The notes: generated by a model not told the origin, from the sequence alone. A stretch of DNA of 47,615 nucleotides from Pusillimonas sp. UBA6240 (GCA_002441445.1 DJWC01000084.1:1182-48796), one strand, 5' to 3'. Positions 24,039 through 33,394 are shown, counted from the first letter of the stretch. Numbers and translations are program-made.

Positions 24039-24698
24039 ATGGCATACATGCACTATTGGTTTTTTCGTTTTGCCGCCCTGCGGCGCGGCCTGGCGGCGGG
24101 CTTTGTCGCCGCCGCCATGTCCAGCGTCGTGATCGCAGCGTCGGCTCCGTATCAGGTCGATCCTCATGCCGCTCCGAACGATCTGGTGCGAGCCGTGGGC
24201 AACAATGCGCTCGAAGCTGTCCGGGGCGACGCTGCGGCGAAAAGGGGCGACGAGAAGCGCATCAACGAATTGATCAATCAATATCTATTGCCTTATGTGG
24301 ATTTCCGCAAGACGACGCGCCTGGCGGCCGGCCGGCACTGGCGCGAAGCCAGCGCCAACCAGCGGGACAGCCTGGTCGAGGCATTCAAAGGCACGCTGGT
24401 GCGCACCTATGGCGGCGCACTGGCCGATGTCGACAAGATTTCGGGCCTCGAAATATTGCCCTTCAGGGGCGATGCGAACGCCGGCGACGTGGTGGTGCGT
24501 TCCCTGTTCCTGCAGCGCAATGGCCCATCCGTCAGCGTCGATTACCGCTTGGGCAAATCGGAGGATGGCTGGAAAATCTACGATGTAAGCGTGGAGGGCA
24601 TCTGGCTGATCCAGAATTACCGGAACCAGTTTTCCCAGCAAATCGGCCAAAACGGCATCGATGGATTGATCGCGGCGCTCAATAGGCAAAACCAGTGA
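24039..24698 (+). CDS. MlaC/Ttg2D-like phospholipid-binding periplasmic protein
   Basis: 219 residues with an N-terminal signal sequence (AGFVAAAMSSVVIAASA). The MlaC domain has LINQYLLPYVDFRKTTRLA, HWREASANQRDSLVEAFKGTLVRTY and the end SVEGIWLIQNYRNQFSQQIGQ, all hallmarks of the family that carries phospholipids between the outer-membrane MlaA complex and the inner-membrane MlaFEDB. AGGA before ATG 24039 supports the start. No mlaFEDB or mlaA is adjacent, so this is a stand-alone copy. Confidence 0.92.
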   Translation: MAYMHYWFFRFAALRRGLAAGFVAAAMSSVVIAASAPYQVDPHAAPNDLVRAVGNNALEAVRGDAAAKRGDEKRINELINQYLLPYVDFRKTTRLAAGRHWREASANQRDSLVEAFKGTLVRTYGGALADVDKISGLEILPFRGDANAGDVVVRSLFLQRNGPSVSVDYRLGKSEDGWKIYDVSVEGIWLIQNYRNQFSQQIGQNGIDGLIAALNRQNQ

Positions 24699-24920
24699 AT
24701 TGCCGGCTTTGCCACGCCGAATCGGTCCGGCGTATCGTTGCCGCATCCAAGCCGGCACCGGCGCGGCGTCCGGGCCGGAACTTCGGCGCCGAGCCAAGGT
24801 AGCGGGGATTGCCCAAAGCCTCTCCGGAAGGGCGCTTGAAAGGGCTGAAAGGGGGCTGAAAAGGCTCTACAAACAGATGGATTTGGCGTAGAATCAGGGT
24901 AATTACCTAGGAGGTGCGAC

Positions 24921-25112
24921 ATGAACCAACTGCTTGTTCCTCTTTTAGTGGTCACCTTCGCCACGCTGGGCGCAGGCGCGATTTTTTTGCTGATTCTCGT
25001 AGCCGCGGCCGGTGTCGAGCCCGCCCAGCGGCGCGCCTGGAAGGCCTGGCTGCATCGCATGCTGCGCAGGCTGTCCTTCGATTGTTTCGGCCGCGGCGGC
25101 TCCAGCGCTTAG
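24921..25112 (+). CDS. small single-pass membrane protein, 63 aa
   Basis: A strong ribosome site (AGGAGG eight bases before ATG 24921). Residues about 4-30 are a hydrophobic helix (LLVPLLVVTFATLGAGAIFL), followed by a short basic tail with WKAWLHRMLRRL. It has its own AT-rich leader after the mlaC-like gene and ends 18 bp before the AraC regulator gene. Function unknown. The start site and codon use make it more credible than its length suggests. Confidence 0.65.
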   Translation: MNQLLVPLLVVTFATLGAGAIFLLILVAAAGVEPAQRRAWKAWLHRMLRRLSFDCFGRGGSSA

Positions 25113-25130
25113 CCGCTTCCAGCGTCTGGA

Positions 25131-26078
25131 ATGCCGCCGTACGCCGCCACCGGCCTTCTTGCAGCGCCGCAATCCAGGCCGGGCCCGGCGCTGGTCAACT
25201 ACCGCATGGCCGAGCGCGCATCGCATGCGGATTTCGGCATACGTGACCAGAACACTGCTTTGCCCAATCCGGCGCCTCACCGTCACGAATACTTCCAGAT
25301 ACATGTCCAACTGCATGGCGCCACCCAGCATTTTCTCGGGGGCGTCAGCCGGCCGGTGCAGCCGGGCACTATTTGTTTCATCCTGCCCTATAAAACCCAC
25401 TTCATTCCCACGGTGCCGGGCAGCCGCTATTACATCCTGAACGCCAGCCAGCAGTATCTTTTGCCGTCCCTGGATGTGGACATGCTGGACCTGGAAGATG
25501 TCGCCATCGAACGCGCGCCCGAGCTGGCGCCGTTCCAATTCCAAGAGCACATGGATTTCGTGCTGGACGAGGCCCATCTTGCCGTGGCCCGCGGCCTTTG
25601 CGAAGCCATCATGGCGGAAGACCGAAGGCGCACGGTCGGCTCCACCATCATGATACGGGGCTATCTGTTGCAACTGATAGCCCTGGTCTGGCAGCAGCAC
25701 GACCGGGCGCTCGCCGCGCTGGCATCGCAACGGCGCAGCGGGGCGTCGGGGCGGCGCGTCATGTCGCGATTGCTGGCCTATCTGCGGGAAAACATCGATG
25801 GCGACGTCTCGCTGACGGAAGCCGCCGCCGCGGTGCATCTATCCCCCACCTACCTGGCCCGCCTGGTCAGGCGCGAAACCGGGCAAACCTTTATTGAACT
25901 GCTCAACGAACGCCGCATCGCGCTCGCCAAAGAACTGCTGATGCATACGGACCTTTCCATCAAGGAAATCGCCTTTCGTTCGGGCTTTTCCGACCTGGTC
26001 TATTTTGGGCGCCGCTTCCGGAAAATAGAGGGCTGCAGCCCCACGCAGGCCCGCGCCAGGTTGCGCCCGGTCGCTTGA
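25131..26078 (+). CDS. AraC-family transcriptional regulator
   Basis: 315 residues. The N-terminal cupin-like sensor domain includes HRHEYFQIHVQLHGA and GTICFILPYKTHF; the C-terminal double HTH spans about residues 215-312 with LTEAAAAVHLSPTYLARLVRRETG and IKEIAFRSGFSDLVYFGRRFRKIEG. It precedes the fumarylacetoacetase-family and Bug genes in the same orientation and likely activates that set. Confidence 0.92.
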   Translation: MPPYAATGLLAAPQSRPGPALVNYRMAERASHADFGIRDQNTALPNPAPHRHEYFQIHVQLHGATQHFLGGVSRPVQPGTICFILPYKTHFIPTVPGSRYYILNASQQYLLPSLDVDMLDLEDVAIERAPELAPFQFQEHMDFVLDEAHLAVARGLCEAIMAEDRRRTVGSTIMIRGYLLQLIALVWQQHDRALAALASQRRSGASGRRVMSRLLAYLRENIDGDVSLTEAAAAVHLSPTYLARLVRRETGQTFIELLNERRIALAKELLMHTDLSIKEIAFRSGFSDLVYFGRRFRKIEGCSPTQARARLRPVA

Positions 26079-26203
26079 TACGCCTCTCTGCCCGGCAGGG
26101 CAAGATAGTCCTGCAATTGGGCAATCGACGCAGATGTTCGTCTTCGGACGCCCACGCATAATGAGCGCGTGGGCTTTGCGCCCGGAGCATGCAGAGGATG
26201 AAC

Positions 26204-26926
26204 ATGAATGTAGCGGTGTCGAACACACAAGGCCGCGGCTTGCCGGCGCCCGTCGTCGAGCGCCCCGAACTCGAGATCGTCGGCCGGGCCGAAGCCTTTC
26301 CCGTGCGGCGCATCTATTGCGTCGGTCGGAACTATCTGGAACACATACGGGAAATGAAAGAGGGCGACGAACGCGATCCGCCCTTCTTTTTCCAGAAACC
26401 CACGGACGCGGTGGTCTCCGACGGCAAAGTTCCCATGCCTTCCTGCACCTCCGACTACCAGTACGAGCTGGAGCTGGTGGTGGCGATAGGGCGCAGCGGC
26501 CAGGACTTGAGCGCCGATGAGGCGCTGGACGTGGTGCTGGGCTACGCAGTGGGGCTGGACATGACGCGCCGCGATCGTCAGCGGGAATCTTTCCGCAAGG
26601 GGCTGCCTTGGGAGATCGGCAAGTCTTTCGATCACTCCGCGCCTTGCGGCCGCATCCATCCCGTGGAAACCGTAGGCCATATCCAGGCGGGCGCGATCGA
26701 ACTGAAGGTGAACGGGCAGCCGCGCCAGCAGTCGGTCATCGAAAAAATGATCTGGAATGTGCCGGAAATAGTGGCGCAATTATCTCGCCAGTACCGGCTG
26801 ATGCCGGGGGACCTGGTCTTTACCGGGACGCCGGAGGGCGTTGGCGCAGTTGTGCCGGGCGACCGTTTGACCGGCGCCATCGCAGGTCTCGAGCCATTGG
26901 AAGTGGAGATTCTTCCATGGGGCTGA
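26204..26926 (+). CDS. fumarylacetoacetate hydrolase-family enzyme (fumarylpyruvate hydrolase-like)
   Basis: 240 residues. ATG 26204 is chosen because AGAGG lies six bases upstream; ATG 26189 and 26198 are also in frame. The FAH fold is clear: RIYCVGRNYLEH, FFQKPTDAVV, the metal-binding acids in YELELVVAIG and VGLDMTRRD, and the closing LVFTGTPEGVGAV. Enzymes of this length hydrolyse fumarylpyruvate or related beta-diketo acids from gentisate or homoprotocatechuate routes. It is followed 180 bp later by a Bug gene in the same direction. Confidence 0.92.
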   Translation: MNVAVSNTQGRGLPAPVVERPELEIVGRAEAFPVRRIYCVGRNYLEHIREMKEGDERDPPFFFQKPTDAVVSDGKVPMPSCTSDYQYELELVVAIGRSGQDLSADEALDVVLGYAVGLDMTRRDRQRESFRKGLPWEIGKSFDHSAPCGRIHPVETVGHIQAGAIELKVNGQPRQQSVIEKMIWNVPEIVAQLSRQYRLMPGDLVFTGTPEGVGAVVPGDRLTGAIAGLEPLEVEILPWG

Positions 26927-27105
26927 TCGTTGCACGGTTGTTGGCGTGAAGGCCTGGCGCAGGCCTGGGCCTTTCGGGGCTCAATCAAAAGAAAAAATGG
27001 TGTTACGGCAGCAAAGATTCCCGGGGGCCAAGGCGTATCCGGCCATCGGGCCGGAGCGCCGCGTCCGGAGATTTTTGTTCAAACCCTCATCAAAGGAAGG
27101 TAGAC

Positions 27106-28146
27106 ATGAGCACATCTTTTGCAATAAACACGGTCTTCAAGCCCCAAGCCCTGCTGAAAGCCGGCATTGCCGCGCTCGCGCTGGGTGTTGCGGCTACATC
27201 CGCGGCTGCCTCTGCCGCTGCGCCCGCCGCCGCCCAGCAGGGCTCCGGCTACCCCAATCGGCCCATCACCCTGATAGTGCCCTTCGCCGCGGGCGGGGCC
27301 ACGGACCAGCTGGCCCGCCAATTGGGCAAGCATTTGTCCACAGTCATGGGGCAATCTTTCGTCATCGAGAATCGCGCCGGAGCGGGCGGCACCGTGGGAG
27401 CGCGGATCGCATCGCGCGCGGAGCCGGACGGTTATACCCTGATCATGGGCACCAATGCGTCGCACGCGATTTCAGCAACGGTGAACAAAAATCTTCCCTA
27501 CGATCCGATCAAGGATTTTGAGGCGATTTCGCTCGTGGCCCATGTGCCGCAGGTGCTGATGGTGCATCCGTCCGTGCCGGTTTCCAATGTCGGGGAACTT
27601 GTCGCGCATGCCAAAAAGCATCCCGGTGAAGTCAATTTCGGTTCCGCGGGCAATGGAACCCCCGGTCATCTGGGCATGGAATTGTTCAAGATCATGACCG
27701 ACACCGACATGACGCACATCCCCTTCCAGGGCGGCAACCCCGCCTTGATCGCGCTGTCGGGCGGCCAGGTGCAAATGATGGCGGACAATGTCAGCACCGC
27801 GCTTCCCCAAATCAAGGCGGGCAAGGTCAAGGCGATTGCCGTGACTTCGGCGACGCGGTCGGGCGCTCTGCCTGATTTACCGACCATTGCGGAACAAGGG
27901 GTTGCAGGCTTCGAGTCGGGCTCGTGGTTCGCTCTGTTTGCACCGGCCGGCACGCCCAAGGAGATCGTCGCGCGCCTGAATCAGGAAACGATAAAGGCGC
28001 TGAACGCGCCGGAAGTGCGCGAAACTTTGACCGCCCAAGGGGCGGAGCCGGGTGGCGGGACGCCGGAGGACTTGACCCGCCTGGTGCGCGACGACATCGA
28101 GAAATGGTCCAAGGTCGTGCAGCGCATCGGCTTGTCGATGAACTGA
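27106..28146 (+). CDS. Bug-family (TctC) periplasmic solute-binding protein
   Basis: 346 residues. The signal region is about residues 1-44 (Ala-rich, ending PAAAQQG). Bug markers follow: ITLIVPFAAGGATDQLAR, GQSFVIENRAGAGGT, EPDGYTLIMGTN, IPFQGGNPALIALSGGQVQM and LFAPAGTP. A good AAGGAAGG precedes the ATG. Downstream of the FAH-family gene and the AraC regulator, it should deliver the acid that the hydrolase pathway consumes. No TctAB genes accompany it. Confidence 0.94.
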   Translation: MSTSFAINTVFKPQALLKAGIAALALGVAATSAAASAAAPAAAQQGSGYPNRPITLIVPFAAGGATDQLARQLGKHLSTVMGQSFVIENRAGAGGTVGARIASRAEPDGYTLIMGTNASHAISATVNKNLPYDPIKDFEAISLVAHVPQVLMVHPSVPVSNVGELVAHAKKHPGEVNFGSAGNGTPGHLGMELFKIMTDTDMTHIPFQGGNPALIALSGGQVQMMADNVSTALPQIKAGKVKAIAVTSATRSGALPDLPTIAEQGVAGFESGSWFALFAPAGTPKEIVARLNQETIKALNAPEVRETLTAQGAEPGGGTPEDLTRLVRDDIEKWSKVVQRIGLSMN

Positions 28147-28159
28147 CGTCCCCGGCCTT

Positions 28160-28183
28160 GGCTGCCGCCTCGCCGCGGCAGCC
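28160..28183. terminator. GC-rich hairpin between convergent Bug and dehydrogenase genes
   Basis: GGCTGCCGC (28160-28168) and GCGGCAGCC (28175-28183) form a perfect 9-bp stem around CTCGCC, 14 bp after the Bug stop codon and 29 bp before the end of the opposite gene. There is no T-tract, so it may act as a bidirectional barrier or stabiliser rather than a classic terminator. Confidence 0.5.
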
Positions 28184-28211
28184 CGCCCCGTGACGGCCGG
28201 AGGGGTTTCCG

Positions 28212-29372
28212 TCAGTCGAAGATTTCCGGATTCAACAGGATGGACCGGTCTATCTTATGAATATCCGTATGCCCGCAGAAGCCCATGGTGATGTCCAGTT
28301 CGTTGGCGATGATCTGCAGACAGCGCAGGACGCCGGCTTCGCCCATGGCGCCCAGGGAATACAGGAAGGAACGGCCTATCATGGTGCCCTTGGCCCCGAG
28401 GGCGATGGCTTTCAGCACATCCTGCCCCGATCGTATGCCGCCATCCATCCAGACTTCGATTTCCTTGCCTACCGCATGCGCAATGGCGGGCAGCGCGGAT
28501 ATGGAAGAGGGCGCGCCGTCGAGCTGGCGGCCGCCATGGTTGGAGACGATCAGCGCGTCGGCGCCCGATTCCACCGCCAGCCGCGCGTCCTGCACATCCA
28601 TGATGCCTTTGAGCACCAGCTTGCCGCCCCAGCGTTCCTTGATCCACTCGATATCCTTCCAGCTCAGGCGCGGGTCGAATTGCTCCGCCGTCCAGGACGA
28701 TAGCGAGGACAGGTCGCTGACGCCTTTGGCATGGCCGACGATATTCCCGAACGAGCGGCGCTTGGTGCCCAGCATGTTCAGGCACCAGCGCGGCTTGGTG
28801 GCGAGATTGATCAAATTGGCCAATGTGGGCTTGGGCGGCGTGGACAAGCCATTTTTGATGTCTTTGTGGCGCTGCCCCAATACCTGCAAATCCAGGGTCA
28901 GTACCAGCGCCGAGCAGTTCGCCGCCTTGGCCCGGTCGATCAGGCGCTCCATGAAGTCCCGGTCGCGCATGACATAGAGCTGGAACCAGAAGGGCTTGTG
29001 GGTGTGGGCCGCGATGTCCTCGATCGAGCAGATGCTCATGGTCGAAAGCGTGAAGGGGATGCCGAACTTTTCCGCCGCCTTGGCGCCCAGGATTTCCCCG
29101 TCCGCATGCTGCATGCCGGTCAGCCCGGTGGGGGCGATGGCCACCGGCATGGCGACGTCTATGCCTATCATGGAAGACCGATGGCTGCGCTTTTCGATGT
29201 CGACGGCCACGCGCTGGCGGAATTTCAGGCGCTGGAAATCCGTTTCGTTGGACCGATAGGTGCCTTCCGTCCACGAGCCCGAGTCGGCATAGTCGTAGAA
29301 CATTCTGGGCACGCGCCGCACGGCCAGGCGGCGAAAGTCCTCGACGCAGGTGATGGTGGATAAGCTGGGCAA
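28212..29372 (-). CDS. lldD: FMN-dependent alpha-hydroxyacid dehydrogenase (LldD-like)
   Basis: 386 residues, full length for the glycolate oxidase/L-lactate dehydrogenase family. Typical elements are RVPRMFYDYADSGSWTE, PVAIAPTGLTGMQHADGE, FQLYVMRDR, the catalytic and FMN-contacting SNHGGRQLDGAPSS with the active His, WMDGGIRSGQDVLKA and GRSFLYSLGAMGEAGV. It oxidises L-lactate or a related 2-hydroxy acid to the keto acid and reduces quinone. Substrate specificity is not certain. It is convergent with the Bug gene and has a 320-bp upstream spacer. Confidence 0.93.
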   Translation of the reverse strand: MPSLSTITCVEDFRRLAVRRVPRMFYDYADSGSWTEGTYRSNETDFQRLKFRQRVAVDIEKRSHRSSMIGIDVAMPVAIAPTGLTGMQHADGEILGAKAAEKFGIPFTLSTMSICSIEDIAAHTHKPFWFQLYVMRDRDFMERLIDRAKAANCSALVLTLDLQVLGQRHKDIKNGLSTPPKPTLANLINLATKPRWCLNMLGTKRRSFGNIVGHAKGVSDLSSLSSWTAEQFDPRLSWKDIEWIKERWGGKLVLKGIMDVQDARLAVESGADALIVSNHGGRQLDGAPSSISALPAIAHAVGKEIEVWMDGGIRSGQDVLKAIALGAKGTMIGRSFLYSLGAMGEAGVLRCLQIIANELDITMGFCGHTDIHKIDRSILLNPEIFD

Positions 29373-29692
29373 AATGGGCTCCCCCGATGTTATTAGGCGA
29401 CCAAATAATGCATCTTAATTAAAAATACTACAAGTATGCCATTCCGAGAGACAGGCCATTTCAGGGCACCTCCGGCGCGTGCGCGCCTGTTCGTCTGTGC
29501 ATTTGTTGATTTGCGGCGGGCATGCGCAACGCGGAAGGCGCGGCTATGTGCGTATTCGCCCTTAGGGTTGGCGGGCCTGTGTTGCCGCAGGCTTCTTGCG
29601 TGGATCGACGCCGCCTCGCTTGCGCCTGGCCGGCCCGCTCATGGCTGGCCAATGCGCAGGCCGTTTTAGCATCGGCAGGCACCAAGTGACGA
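29373..29692. other. 320-bp intergenic region
   Basis: I see no gene with a credible start. The first 70 bases, upstream of the dehydrogenase ATG, are AT-rich with TTAATTAAAAAT-like sequences that could hold its promoter. The remainder is GC-rich and ends near the phosphoribosyltransferase gene's stop. Confidence 0.4.
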
Positions 29693-30616
29693 TCAGGCCA
29701 GGCTCAGGTGCTCCACTTCATTGGCATAGACCAGCAGTGCCTTGCCGCCGTTCCACCAGATGACCCTGGCCACTTTCGCCTGCTGGGCGATGGCCAGCGC
29801 CTGCATGGGGCAGCTTTCAATGAAATGGGTATGGCAGCGGGACAGTATGGCCTGCGCCTTGTGTTCAGGCGTTTGCGCCGCGGTATGCCGGCTTTCGTCG
29901 CGCATGACCAGCGGCCCATGGAAGCCATGGCGGTCCAGCCAGGCCTGCGTGCGTCGGCGGTCCCGCTCCGGCCTGCCGGTAATGATGGTCACCTGGCTGA
30001 AGTCCAGGCCGGGCAGCGTTGCGCTGGGCGGCAGTAGGTCGCGCTGGGCCAGCGTGTCGTGCAGCGCGCGGGCGTATTGCTCTTCGGGAAGATCCATCAG
30101 CAGCACGCCGTCCAGGTCTATGGCCCATGATGCAAGCCGGTATTCGGGCACGGCGTCCGCGTCCGGGCGGGTGTCGAATGCCGGCGTGATGGACGTCCTT
30201 TCCCAGGGAAACCAGGCGCGGAAGCCGTCGGGCATTTCCAGCCCGTAGTCGGGCTGGACGCGAGATTCGGAATCATAAGCCAGTGTGAAGACCGATACCC
30301 GGTAACCCTGGCTGCGCAGGAAATCGAGACTGTCGGACAGGGTCGTGCCGCGCCCGGCCACGTCTTCGACCAGCAGCACGCTGGCTGACGCGGGGGGCTG
30401 GCTGCGGGTATACCACGAGACGGCGCGCCTGGAGCGGTCATAAGACAAGGCATGCATGGGCAGGCAGAGCTCGGTCGCGGCCATGACGGCGGGCACCAGC
30501 CCGCCGCGCGCGATGGCGACCACGGCGTCGAAGCCAGCGCGGCGCCATTCGGGCACGAAACCCGACACTACGGTTTCGATGCGGGCGTAGTCGTAGGAAA
30601 AAGCGGCGCGGGCCAT
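29693..30616 (-). CDS. phosphoribosyltransferase-HAD hydrolase fusion protein
   Basis: 307 residues in two parts. Residues about 1-150 are a type I phosphoribosyltransferase: VVAIARGGLVPAV and the PRPP-binding VLLVEDVAGRGTT. Residues about 165-300 are a HAD-like phosphatase: AIDLDGVLLMD (motif I), IITGRP (motif II), a lysine region EHKAQAI (motif III) and FIESCPMQAL (motif IV-like). Similar PRTase-HAD pairs occur in stress-gene clusters of TerD type, though none of those genes is nearby. The substrate may be a nucleobase or an unknown nucleotide. It is followed upstream by katE in the same direction. Confidence 0.85.
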   Translation of the reverse strand: MARAAFSYDYARIETVVSGFVPEWRRAGFDAVVAIARGGLVPAVMAATELCLPMHALSYDRSRRAVSWYTRSQPPASASVLLVEDVAGRGTTLSDSLDFLRSQGYRVSVFTLAYDSESRVQPDYGLEMPDGFRAWFPWERTSITPAFDTRPDADAVPEYRLASWAIDLDGVLLMDLPEEQYARALHDTLAQRDLLPPSATLPGLDFSQVTIITGRPERDRRRTQAWLDRHGFHGPLVMRDESRHTAAQTPEHKAQAILSRCHTHFIESCPMQALAIAQQAKVARVIWWNGGKALLVYANEVEHLSLA

Positions 30617-30762
30617 CGTTGCGTCCTATAGCAATGCGGCCGCCGGGCCGGAACCGGCGCCTGGCGGCATGGCCTGATTTTACGCCCTTTGCGGTGCGCC
30701 TTGTCCGCCTGCCGGTCCGTGGCCGGCCAGCGGGCATGCCTTCTTTCTAATGCCGACGGGCC

Positions 30763-33177
30763 CTATACCACGGGCGGGTCGGATTCGCGCTGATAGTTGC
30801 GGTGCGCGGCCAAGGCCTGGATGAACTCGCCGAGCATGCCGTCTTCATCGGCCGGCGCCACGAACAGGCCGGCATCGACCGTATCCACGGGTATGCCCGC
30901 GGCTTCCAGCAGCATGGAGCCGCCGCCGAAAGTAGCGATGGCCTTGCAGTGCCGGTACTGGTCGCGCACGAACTCGCGGGCCAGGCCGTTGACGGTCAGG
31001 GCTTCGATGGCCGCCGGCCCATCGGGCACCACCAAACCGTCGAACAGCACGGCTGGCTGGTTTTCCAGCGATGCGTCCGCATCGATGAGGCTGCCGTCCG
31101 CGGCCTTGAGCAAGCCGATATGGGGGGCCACCAGCCGGACCACGGCTCCCTCGGCCATCAACGCCTCGGCCGCTTTCCACAGCGAAGCCGCATCGACGCC
31201 TTCAGCGATCATGATCGCCACCTTGCGCGTCCTGATGCCCAGCTTGCCCGGACGGGCCATCAGTGACAGTGCGGGCGACTTGCTTACCTCCGGCGCCGGC
31301 GGCCGGTCCATGGCTTTGGGCATGGCGGGCGGCAGCTCCATGCCCAGGTCCGCCGCCACCTGCGCCGCCAGTTCTTCCGAGGCGTTGCGCAGCATGGACA
31401 CCATGCGTTCGCGCACCGCCGCCACGGTGACTTTGCTGAGCTCGAAACGATAGGCGGCCGCAATATGCTGTTTTTCGCTTTCCGACTGGCTTTCATAGAA
31501 GAGCGTCGCCTGGTTGTAATGCTCGGCGAATTTCTCGGGCTTGCCGCGCACTTCGTCCTGCCGCACAGGTTCGGGAAAGGAAACGAAGCCGGTCGCGCCG
31601 GCCTGGAAGGGGCAGCCGCCGCCCAGGGAATTTGGCTCGTAAGCGGCGCGGCCGCGGTGGATGGCTTGCCTATGCATGCCGTCGCGCTGATTATTGTGCA
31701 CGGGAGCAAGCGGGGCGTTGATGGGCAGCTCATGAAAATTCGGGCCGCCCAGCCGGGTGATCTGTGTATCGATATAGGAATGGATGCGGCCAGCCAGCAG
31801 GGGGTCATTGGTGAAGTCCAACCCCGGTATGATGTGTGCCGCGCAAAAGGCCACCTGCTCGGTTTCCGCGAAGAAATTATCGGGGTTGCGGTTCAGCACC
31901 ATGCGGCCTATGGGCTGCACCGGCACCAGTTCTTCAGGCACGATCTTGGTCGAGTCCAGCACGTCGAAACTGAAGTTTTCCGCCTCGGCTTCGCTGAATA
32001 GCTGCACGCCCAGTTCCCATTCCGGGTATTCCCCCGAATCGATGGCTTCCCACAGGTCCCGGCGATGGAAATCGGGGTCGGCGCCGGCCACTTTCACGGC
32101 TTCGTCCCAGACCATGGAATGCGTGCCCAGCATGGGGTTCCAGTGGAATTTGACGAAGGTCGACTCGCCGGCTTCGTTGACGAAGCGGAAAGTGTGCACG
32201 CCGAAGCCCTGCATCATCCTGTAGCTGCGCGGTATGGCGCGGTCCGACATCAGCCACATCATCATGTGCGCCGATTCGGGCATCAGGGATATGAAATCCC
32301 ACAAGGTATCGTGAGCCGAAGCCGCCTGCGGCATGGCGTGATGGGGCTCGGGCTTGACCGCATGCACCAGGTCCGGAAACTTCATGGCATCCTGGATGAA
32401 AAAGACCGGCATATTGTTGCCGACCAGATCCCAATTGCCTTCTTCGGTGTAGAACTTCACGGCGAAACCCCGGACGTCGCGCGCCGTGTCTTTCGAGCCC
32501 CGTTCGCCCGCGACGGTCGAGAAACGCACGAAAACGGGCGTGATCTTGCCCGCCTCCCTGAAAGGCGCGGCGCAAGTCACTTCGGTCAGCGGCTTATAGC
32601 ACTCGAAATAGCCATGCGCGCCCGAGCCGCGCGCGTGGACCACCCGTTCCGGAATCCGCTCATGGTCGAAGTGCGTAATTTTTTCGCGCAGGATGAAGTC
32701 TTTCAGCAGCGCCGGACCGCGCAAGCCGGCCTTCAGCGAGTTCTGATTGTCGGATACCGCCACTCCCTGGTTGGTGGTCAGCATTTGCTCCGATGAGTCG
32801 GCCCGCACGCGTTCCAGCGATCCCCCTGCGGCATTCACGCCCGGCTGCGCCGGTCCGCCGTATTTCGCGCTCTCGTTGGCTTCGGACAGCGTGCTGCCCG
32901 TCGCCACGGGCGAGGCCGGCTTGGATACGGCGCCAGGCTGCGGCGCCAAGGCGTTTTCATGGCCGTGCTCCGCGGCCTTGGTCGGGTTGTAAGGCATGCC
33001 CTTGGCCATGGCGGCGACTTCCGACGCCCTGCGTACGGCCGTCGGCTTGGCATCGGCTGTTGCGGGCGGACAGGCGGGGCCGCTGTCGGTCGCCGAGAAA
33101 GCAGTGTCGGCGGAGGTCGGCGCGGCGGATTTGGATTGCTTGGATTTGCCGGTGGGCGGCTTGTTGCTGGTTGCCAT
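30763..33177 (-). CDS. katE: large-subunit catalase HPII-type
   Basis: 804 residues, decomposing H2O2. An N-terminal low-complexity tail (about 1-110, rich in Ala, Ser, Pro and Lys) precedes the heme domain: FDHERIPERVVHARG (active His), FVRFSTVAGERGSKDTARDVRGFAVKFYTEEGNWDLVGNN, and the proximal-side GRMVLNRNPDNFF. The C-terminal class I GATase/DJ-1-like domain spans about 640-795 (KVAIMIAEGVDAASLWKA), as in E. coli KatE. ATG 33177 with GGAGA upstream is chosen; the frame stays open to 33396 but those residues lack support. The long N-tail is longer than E. coli's and suits a large catalase. Confidence 0.95.
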   Translation of the reverse strand: MATSNKPPTGKSKQSKSAAPTSADTAFSATDSGPACPPATADAKPTAVRRASEVAAMAKGMPYNPTKAAEHGHENALAPQPGAVSKPASPVATGSTLSEANESAKYGGPAQPGVNAAGGSLERVRADSSEQMLTTNQGVAVSDNQNSLKAGLRGPALLKDFILREKITHFDHERIPERVVHARGSGAHGYFECYKPLTEVTCAAPFREAGKITPVFVRFSTVAGERGSKDTARDVRGFAVKFYTEEGNWDLVGNNMPVFFIQDAMKFPDLVHAVKPEPHHAMPQAASAHDTLWDFISLMPESAHMMMWLMSDRAIPRSYRMMQGFGVHTFRFVNEAGESTFVKFHWNPMLGTHSMVWDEAVKVAGADPDFHRRDLWEAIDSGEYPEWELGVQLFSEAEAENFSFDVLDSTKIVPEELVPVQPIGRMVLNRNPDNFFAETEQVAFCAAHIIPGLDFTNDPLLAGRIHSYIDTQITRLGGPNFHELPINAPLAPVHNNQRDGMHRQAIHRGRAAYEPNSLGGGCPFQAGATGFVSFPEPVRQDEVRGKPEKFAEHYNQATLFYESQSESEKQHIAAAYRFELSKVTVAAVRERMVSMLRNASEELAAQVAADLGMELPPAMPKAMDRPPAPEVSKSPALSLMARPGKLGIRTRKVAIMIAEGVDAASLWKAAEALMAEGAVVRLVAPHIGLLKAADGSLIDADASLENQPAVLFDGLVVPDGPAAIEALTVNGLAREFVRDQYRHCKAIATFGGGSMLLEAAGIPVDTVDAGLFVAPADEDGMLGEFIQALAAHRNYQRESDPPVV

Positions 33178-33380
33178 AATAGTCTCTCCGTGGCTTTTGA
33201 GTAGAGGCGTGCTTTGATCGAGCGTTAAAGCAAACGCGGGCATGGAAGGCCCGAACCCCGCGTTCGGCGAACATGCAAGCTCCTCTAGCAGCAAGCGGCG
33301 TTCCGTCGGAGAGGGCGGCCCATCCGCCCTAAGGCCTAGGCCGCGCCTGCCTTTCTTAGGCGCATCCCTTATACTCAAAG

Positions 33381-33394
33381 GCCTATTAATAGGC
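33381..33394. promoter_or_regulatory. 14-bp perfect palindrome before the DNA glycosylase gene
   Basis: GCCTATTAATAGGC is fully self-complementary and centred 17 bp upstream of the ATG at 33405. The katE and glycosylase genes diverge here, and the palindrome overlaps a possible -10 (TATTAAT). It could be a regulator site or simply promoter sequence. Confidence 0.4.

Noticed and set aside
25840..26313. Minus-strand frames opposite the AraC/FAH junction
   Set aside because: Overlap two clearly coding genes on the plus strand and show no domain.
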